Shown here: in pieces, positions 18,452-19,316 of the stretch
Layout: each line of letters starts with the position of its first letter
Position numbering within the stretch: position 1 is the first letter of the stretch
From: Dunaliella salina
Taxonomy: Eukaryota; Chlorophyta; Chlorophyceae; Chlamydomonadales; Dunaliellaceae
Assembly: GCA_002284615.2 (NCBI GenBank)
Contig: MU069590.1
Coordinates: 467,518 to 486,833 of the forward strand
DNA: 19,316 bases
Direction of reading: 5' to 3'
The notes under the pieces: model-generated
The model's database searches: none
Told to the model about the DNA's origin: nothing
The model's input: only the letters and a program-made list of their open reading frames with translations
Made by a program: the position numbers and the translations under genes

Positions 18452-18920
18452 CTGCAGAAGAAGAAAAAAAGGAAACCGTCGATGATCAGGAGTTTTGCCA
18501 AGGACAAATCGCGGCTGCGATGGCTGTGAGTCAAAGTTTCAATCTGAGGGCTTGTCTTGGCATTTATGCTGCACAATGTTGGCTTGTTTGTGTCCATCGT
18601 GAATAGGGTGGGCATGGGGTTCTGTGCGAGCATGCTTGGTAGTCCTTTTTCCACGAAGGTTTGTGCGAGTATGTAGACGTTTCCACCAGTATGCGAGAGA
18701 CAACACCAGTAAATGGGAGCATTGGTAGACACGAGCACCATCCTGCTGTGGTACCGCTTCCCTTCAAAACGTCTTAAATACGAATACCAAATTCAAGCCA
18801 TTCTAAACTAGAGAAAAGATATATCTTAGGTATATACCTCTCCTGCACACTTACAATACTAGCTCCATCTTATTGTGGAGGGGGCTCATGGCTCTTCTGA
18901 CCAATTTGTCTCCTCCTTAA

Positions 18921-19268
18921 TTGATGTACGGAACACTGCAACACGAAAAGTGGTAGGGTTGAAAACCTTCAAAAAATCGAGTTTTTGAGGTTGGCGGGCC
19001 TCGCGAGATCGTGTAAACACGGCCTAAAGAATTGGTGCTTATGCAGGCTGGTCCTGGCAGTAATTCTCCAACTAAATCAACTAAGTGTGTGCTGTTGATG
19101 TACGGAACACTGCAACACGAAAAGTGGTAGGGTTGAAAACCTTCAAAAAATCGAGTTTTTGAGGTTGGCGGNCCTCGCGAGATCGTGTAAACACGGCCTA
19201 AAGAATTGGTGCTTATGCAGGCTGGTCCTGGCAGTAATTCTCCAACTAAATCAACTAAGTGTGTGCTG
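18921..19268. repeat. Tandem duplication of a 174-bp block
   Basis: Two head-to-tail copies (18921-19094 and 19095-19268) with period 174, essentially identical. The outer copy has N at 19172 where the inner copy has G (18998). The left arm has one copy, so this is a duplication in the right arm or a loss in the left. Confidence 0.95.
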
Positions 19269-19274
19269 CGTTTT

Positions 19275-19275
<1 letters not shown>

Positions 19276-19316
<41 letters not shown>
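19276..19316. repeat. (CA)n microsatellite at the right edge
   Basis: Uninterrupted CA run reaching the window end, mirror of the left (TG)n. Both arms stop inside the same microsatellite, so the window is probably a contig whose assembly broke there on both sides. Confidence 0.98.

Larger units (their letters stand above)
15062..19316. repeat. Right arm of the inverted duplication
   Basis: Reverse complement of the left arm. It is longer because it carries a second copy of a 174-bp block (18921-19268), a 132-bp insertion (15269-15400) and 7 extra bases near 18144-18151. Its Ns at 15975, 15995, 16160, 17863 and 18009 each pair with a left-arm N at sum 19161, and 19172 pairs with 168. Confidence 0.93.

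Overview
The window is nuclear DNA of a green-lineage eukaryote, most likely a chlorophyte or prasinophyte alga. It carries an intron-split gene for the chloroplast Rieske protein (petC) with a transit peptide. TGTAA, the chlorophyte-type polyadenylation signal, lies where a gene end is expected, and the rest is mostly decayed non-LTR retrotransposons. From memory and unverified, the retroelement proteins resemble repetitive proteins of Cymbomonas-type prasinophytes.

Layout. Two arms in inverted orientation (1 to about 4005, and about 15062 to 19316) enclose an 11-kb spacer. Each arm has, from the outside in, a (TG)n tract, a 174-bp block (single on the left, tandem double on the right), a weakly gene-like stretch, a complete five-exon petC gene and a decayed inner flank. 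The two petC genes point towards each other. Arm positions pair with a constant coordinate sum of 19161 over more than 2 kb around petC, where I see no substitution. The flanks carry many substitutions and small indels. Six undetermined bases (N) occur at mirrored positions in both arms.

The spacer is a retroelement graveyard. From left to right it holds: a 0.75-kb non-autonomous element made of a 103-bp minisatellite with a LINE tail (4338-5084, near-perfect 17-bp target duplication); a minus-strand LINE fragment (5104-5460); 1 kb of unrecognised sequence; a tRNA-derived SINE (6564-6790); the reverse transcriptase half of 'element M' (6800-9279); then the 5' part of another copy of element M (9397 to about 15000) encoding a PHD-type zinc finger and a possible DNA N6-adenine methyltransferase-like domain. 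That second copy is interrupted by a 325-bp SINE-like insertion (11-bp target duplication), a 5'-truncated LINE ('RT-B') and a 1.1-kb non-autonomous element (17-bp target duplication).

RT-B and the two non-autonomous elements share a 3' end made of a CAGCC/GGCTG stem with a 9-nt loop followed by 8-bp ACCTTGTA repeats. This suggests one LINE machinery mobilised all three. Every retroelement coding region carries frameshifts, stops or lost catalytic residues. Only petC looks functional.
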